Of a stretch of DNA of 8,700 nucleotides, positions 7,577-8,700 are shown in pieces. The stretch is from an uncultured Oscillibacter sp. Lineage in GTDB: Bacteria > Bacillota > Clostridia > Oscillospirales > Oscillospiraceae. How positions within the stretch are numbered: position 1 is the first letter of the stretch; every line of letters begins with the position of its first letter. The stretch covers positions 1 through 8,700 of the forward strand of contig CAMMCS010000081.1 in NCBI GenBank assembly GCA_946494635.1, read 5' to 3'. The position numbers were made by a program, and so were the translations under genes. The notes below the pieces were generated by a model. That model did not search any database. It saw only the letters and a program-made list of their open reading frames with translations, and was not told the DNA's origin.

Positions 7577-7600
7577 CGGCGGGAGGATGACCTCCCGCCG
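7577..7600 (-). terminator. Perfect hairpin between the lipoprotein gene and alr
   Basis: CGGCGGGAGG and CCTCCCGCCG form a 10-bp perfect stem with a four-base loop, starting two bases after the lipoprotein stop and followed on the minus strand by TTTCCG. The T-run is short, so it may act as a partial terminator or attenuator that lowers alr relative to upstream genes, or as an mRNA 3' end stabiliser. Confidence 0.55.
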
Positions 7601-7602
7601 GC

Positions 7603-8199
7603 TCATTCCTGGTTCTCCATTGTATCATAAAAAGAAAAGCTCGTAAAGTCCGCCGTCAAAATGATTTCCCCGTCCACGGCGATCTCCCCCCGGAGGGGGA
7701 TGCCGTCCTCCTGCCGCAGCCAGAGGGTGGAGAGGATCTTGCCGTCCTGCGCCCCGGTCTGGTCCACCGTCAGGCGGATGCAGGGGGTCTCCTGCCAGTC
7801 CTCCTGGTTCTCCTCCAGCAGCCAGCCGTCCCGCAGGGCGCTCATCAGCTGGGGCAGGCAGGCCATGGGGCTGATGTTCTGACTGCTGACCGTCCCGGCG
7901 TTGAGGCACTGATCCTCGTATTCCAGCGCCACTTCCCCATTGGAGAGCACCGCCTTCACCCCTGCGATGGTCTCCGGTGAGAGAACCTCCACCGTGGTTT
8001 CCCCCTCCGGCACATAGTCGCAGCGGAGAGCTGCCTCCCACAGCGCACCGTCCTGATCGCAGGAGATCTCCGCCTCCATCACGCAGCCCGCCATGTTCTG
8101 GTAGGGCAGCCGGGCATCCGCCGCTGTCTCCCTGTTCCCGCCGCAGGCCGTCAGCAGCAGGCACAGGGTCATCATTGGTACGCATATCCATCTGCGCAC
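7603..8199 (-). CDS. Lipoprotein of unknown function (positional counterpart of YdcC)
   Basis: A 198-residue protein with a type II signal peptide: MRRWICVPMMTLCLLLTAC, lipobox LTAC with lipidated Cys19, followed by GGNRE. After cleavage it would be anchored on the outer face of the cytoplasmic membrane. The mature part alternates short beta-like segments (EAEISCDQDGALWEAALRCDY, LSNGEVALEYEDQCL, IRLTVDQTG, EIILTADFTSFSFYD; positions between about 42 and 193), compatible with a LolA/LppX-like fold. Bacillus has the lipoprotein gene ydcC at this place between acpS and alrA, so it may be a shorter analogue; that is inference from position. The start is GTG at 8199 with GGAGG eight bases upstream. 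It is 24 bases after nnrD, so probably in the same operon. Confidence 0.85.
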   Translation of the reverse strand: MRRWICVPMMTLCLLLTACGGNRETAADARLPYQNMAGCVMEAEISCDQDGALWEAALRCDYVPEGETTVEVLSPETIAGVKAVLSNGEVALEYEDQCLNAGTVSSQNISPMACLPQLMSALRDGWLLEENQEDWQETPCIRLTVDQTGAQDGKILSTLWLRQEDGIPLRGEIAVDGEIILTADFTSFSFYDTMENQE

Positions 8200-8223
8200 C
8201 GCAAAAACCTCCGTCTCGAAAAA

Positions 8224-8700
8224 TCAGGCCGTCACTTCGCCGATGGCCTCCGGCAGCGCCATAACCACGTCCTCCGGCGTCATGCCGTAGGCGGTCAGCC
8301 GCGCCGCCGCCAGATCCCCCGCCCGGCCGTGGAGCCACACGCCGCCGGCCGCCGCCTGGACTGGCGACGCTCCCTGGGCCAGCAGGGAGGCGATGACTCC
8401 CGTCAGCACGTCGCCGCTGCCGCCCTTGGCCAGGCCGGAATTGCCGGTGGTGTTCACCAGCGCGTTGCCGGAGGGCACGGCGGTGATGGTCCGGTGGCCC
8501 TTCAGCACCAGGACGCAGCCGTGGGCCGCCGCAAAGGCCAGGGCCACCCCCAGCCGGTCACCGCCTGTGAGGTCGCCGCCGACGCGGGCGAACTCCCCGT
8601 CGTGGGGCGTCAGCACCGTCACCCGATCCCGCCGGGCGTCCAGTACATCCATATGCCCGGCCAGCGCATTTATGCCGTCGGCGTCCAGCACCACCGGCTG
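8224..8700 (-). CDS. nnrD: ADP-dependent NAD(P)H-hydrate dehydratase, C-terminal part (cut by window edge)
   Basis: This enzyme dehydrates damaged, hydrated NAD(P)H back to NAD(P)H using ADP (or ATP in some lineages). The visible 158 residues are the C-terminal part of the carbohydrate-kinase-like domain. They include VLDADGINAL, TVLTPHDGEFARV, LVLKGHRTITAVPSG and the signature GNSGLAKGGSGDVLTG, followed by the usual VWLHGRAGDLAAARL helix. The frame is open to base 8700 (it begins with Gln-Pro), so the gene continues beyond the window. It may be the C-terminal half of a bifunctional Nnr protein with an N-terminal epimerase domain, which cannot be seen. It probably heads, or lies near the head of, the operon with the lipoprotein and alr. 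Confidence 0.95.
   Translation of the reverse strand, partial: QPVVLDADGINALAGHMDVLDARRDRVTVLTPHDGEFARVGGDLTGGDRLGVALAFAAAHGCVLVLKGHRTITAVPSGNALVNTTGNSGLAKGGSGDVLTGVIASLLAQGASPVQAAAGGVWLHGRAGDLAAARLTAYGMTPEDVVMALPEAIGEVTA

Noticed and set aside
6712..7590. 292-codon plus-strand frame opposite alr
   Set aside because: It is an antisense shadow of alr with no ribosome binding site and a His/Gly/Val-biased translation.
7625..8338. 237-codon minus-strand frame overlapping the lipoprotein and nnrD
   Set aside because: It is a Gly/Arg/Ala-rich shadow frame. The lipoprotein frame has a GTG start with GGAGG, a signal peptide and a lipobox.

Overview
The window looks like a chromosomal housekeeping region of a GC-rich, low-GC-phylum anaerobe (Bacillota, Clostridia, probably an Oscillospiraceae-type gut bacterium). 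This rests on a glmS ribozyme in front of glmS, the order nnrD - lipoprotein - alr - mazF (the Bacillus acpS-ydcC-alrA-ndoA neighbourhood), a DUF421/DUF4363 pair, NrdR, and strong AGGAGG-type ribosome binding sites. The genus is inference.

Layout, left to right. Positions 1-350 lie downstream of glmS: an intrinsic terminator (39-79), a second copy of the last 17 codons and stop of glmS (86-139), and a string of hairpins (140-350). glmS (351-2189, minus) follows, with its self-cleaving glmS ribozyme at about 2240-2403. The divergent plus-strand pair DUF421 (2537-3220) and DUF4363 (3217-3597) overlaps by 4 bases. From 3604 to the right edge everything is on the minus strand. In transcription order it is nnrD (partial, 8700-8224), a lipoprotein (8199-7603), alr (7545-6376), mazF (about 5965-5597), a secreted protein of unknown function (5283-4801), an unrecognised cytosolic protein (4716-4195) and nrdR (4062-3604).

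The unusual part is a repeated structured element found three times: after glmS, after mazF and after alr. Each lies in the same orientation as its gene. In each, the gene's 3' end occurs twice: once joined to the intact gene, and once displaced 196-265 bases downstream behind the element. The elements share hairpin order and shape more than sequence. The last hairpin has the form CCCGC-N5-loop-N5'-GTGGG, the N5 arms change in a compensating way, and a G.U wobble sits at the same place in all three. It ends 2-4 bases before the displaced gene end. A second hairpin carries the same bulged C in all three copies. The displaced glmS end differs from the intact one at five positions, all silent third codon positions. 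This points to a small, structured, probably mobile or formerly mobile element that targets gene 3' ends and keeps the gene intact. I cannot tie it to any family I know, and no transposase, integrase or reverse transcriptase is present here.

How the genes work together: GlmS (glucosamine-6-phosphate) and Alr (D-alanine) feed peptidoglycan synthesis, NnrD repairs damaged NAD(P)H, NrdR controls deoxynucleotide synthesis, and MazF is a sequence-specific RNase without an adjacent antitoxin gene.
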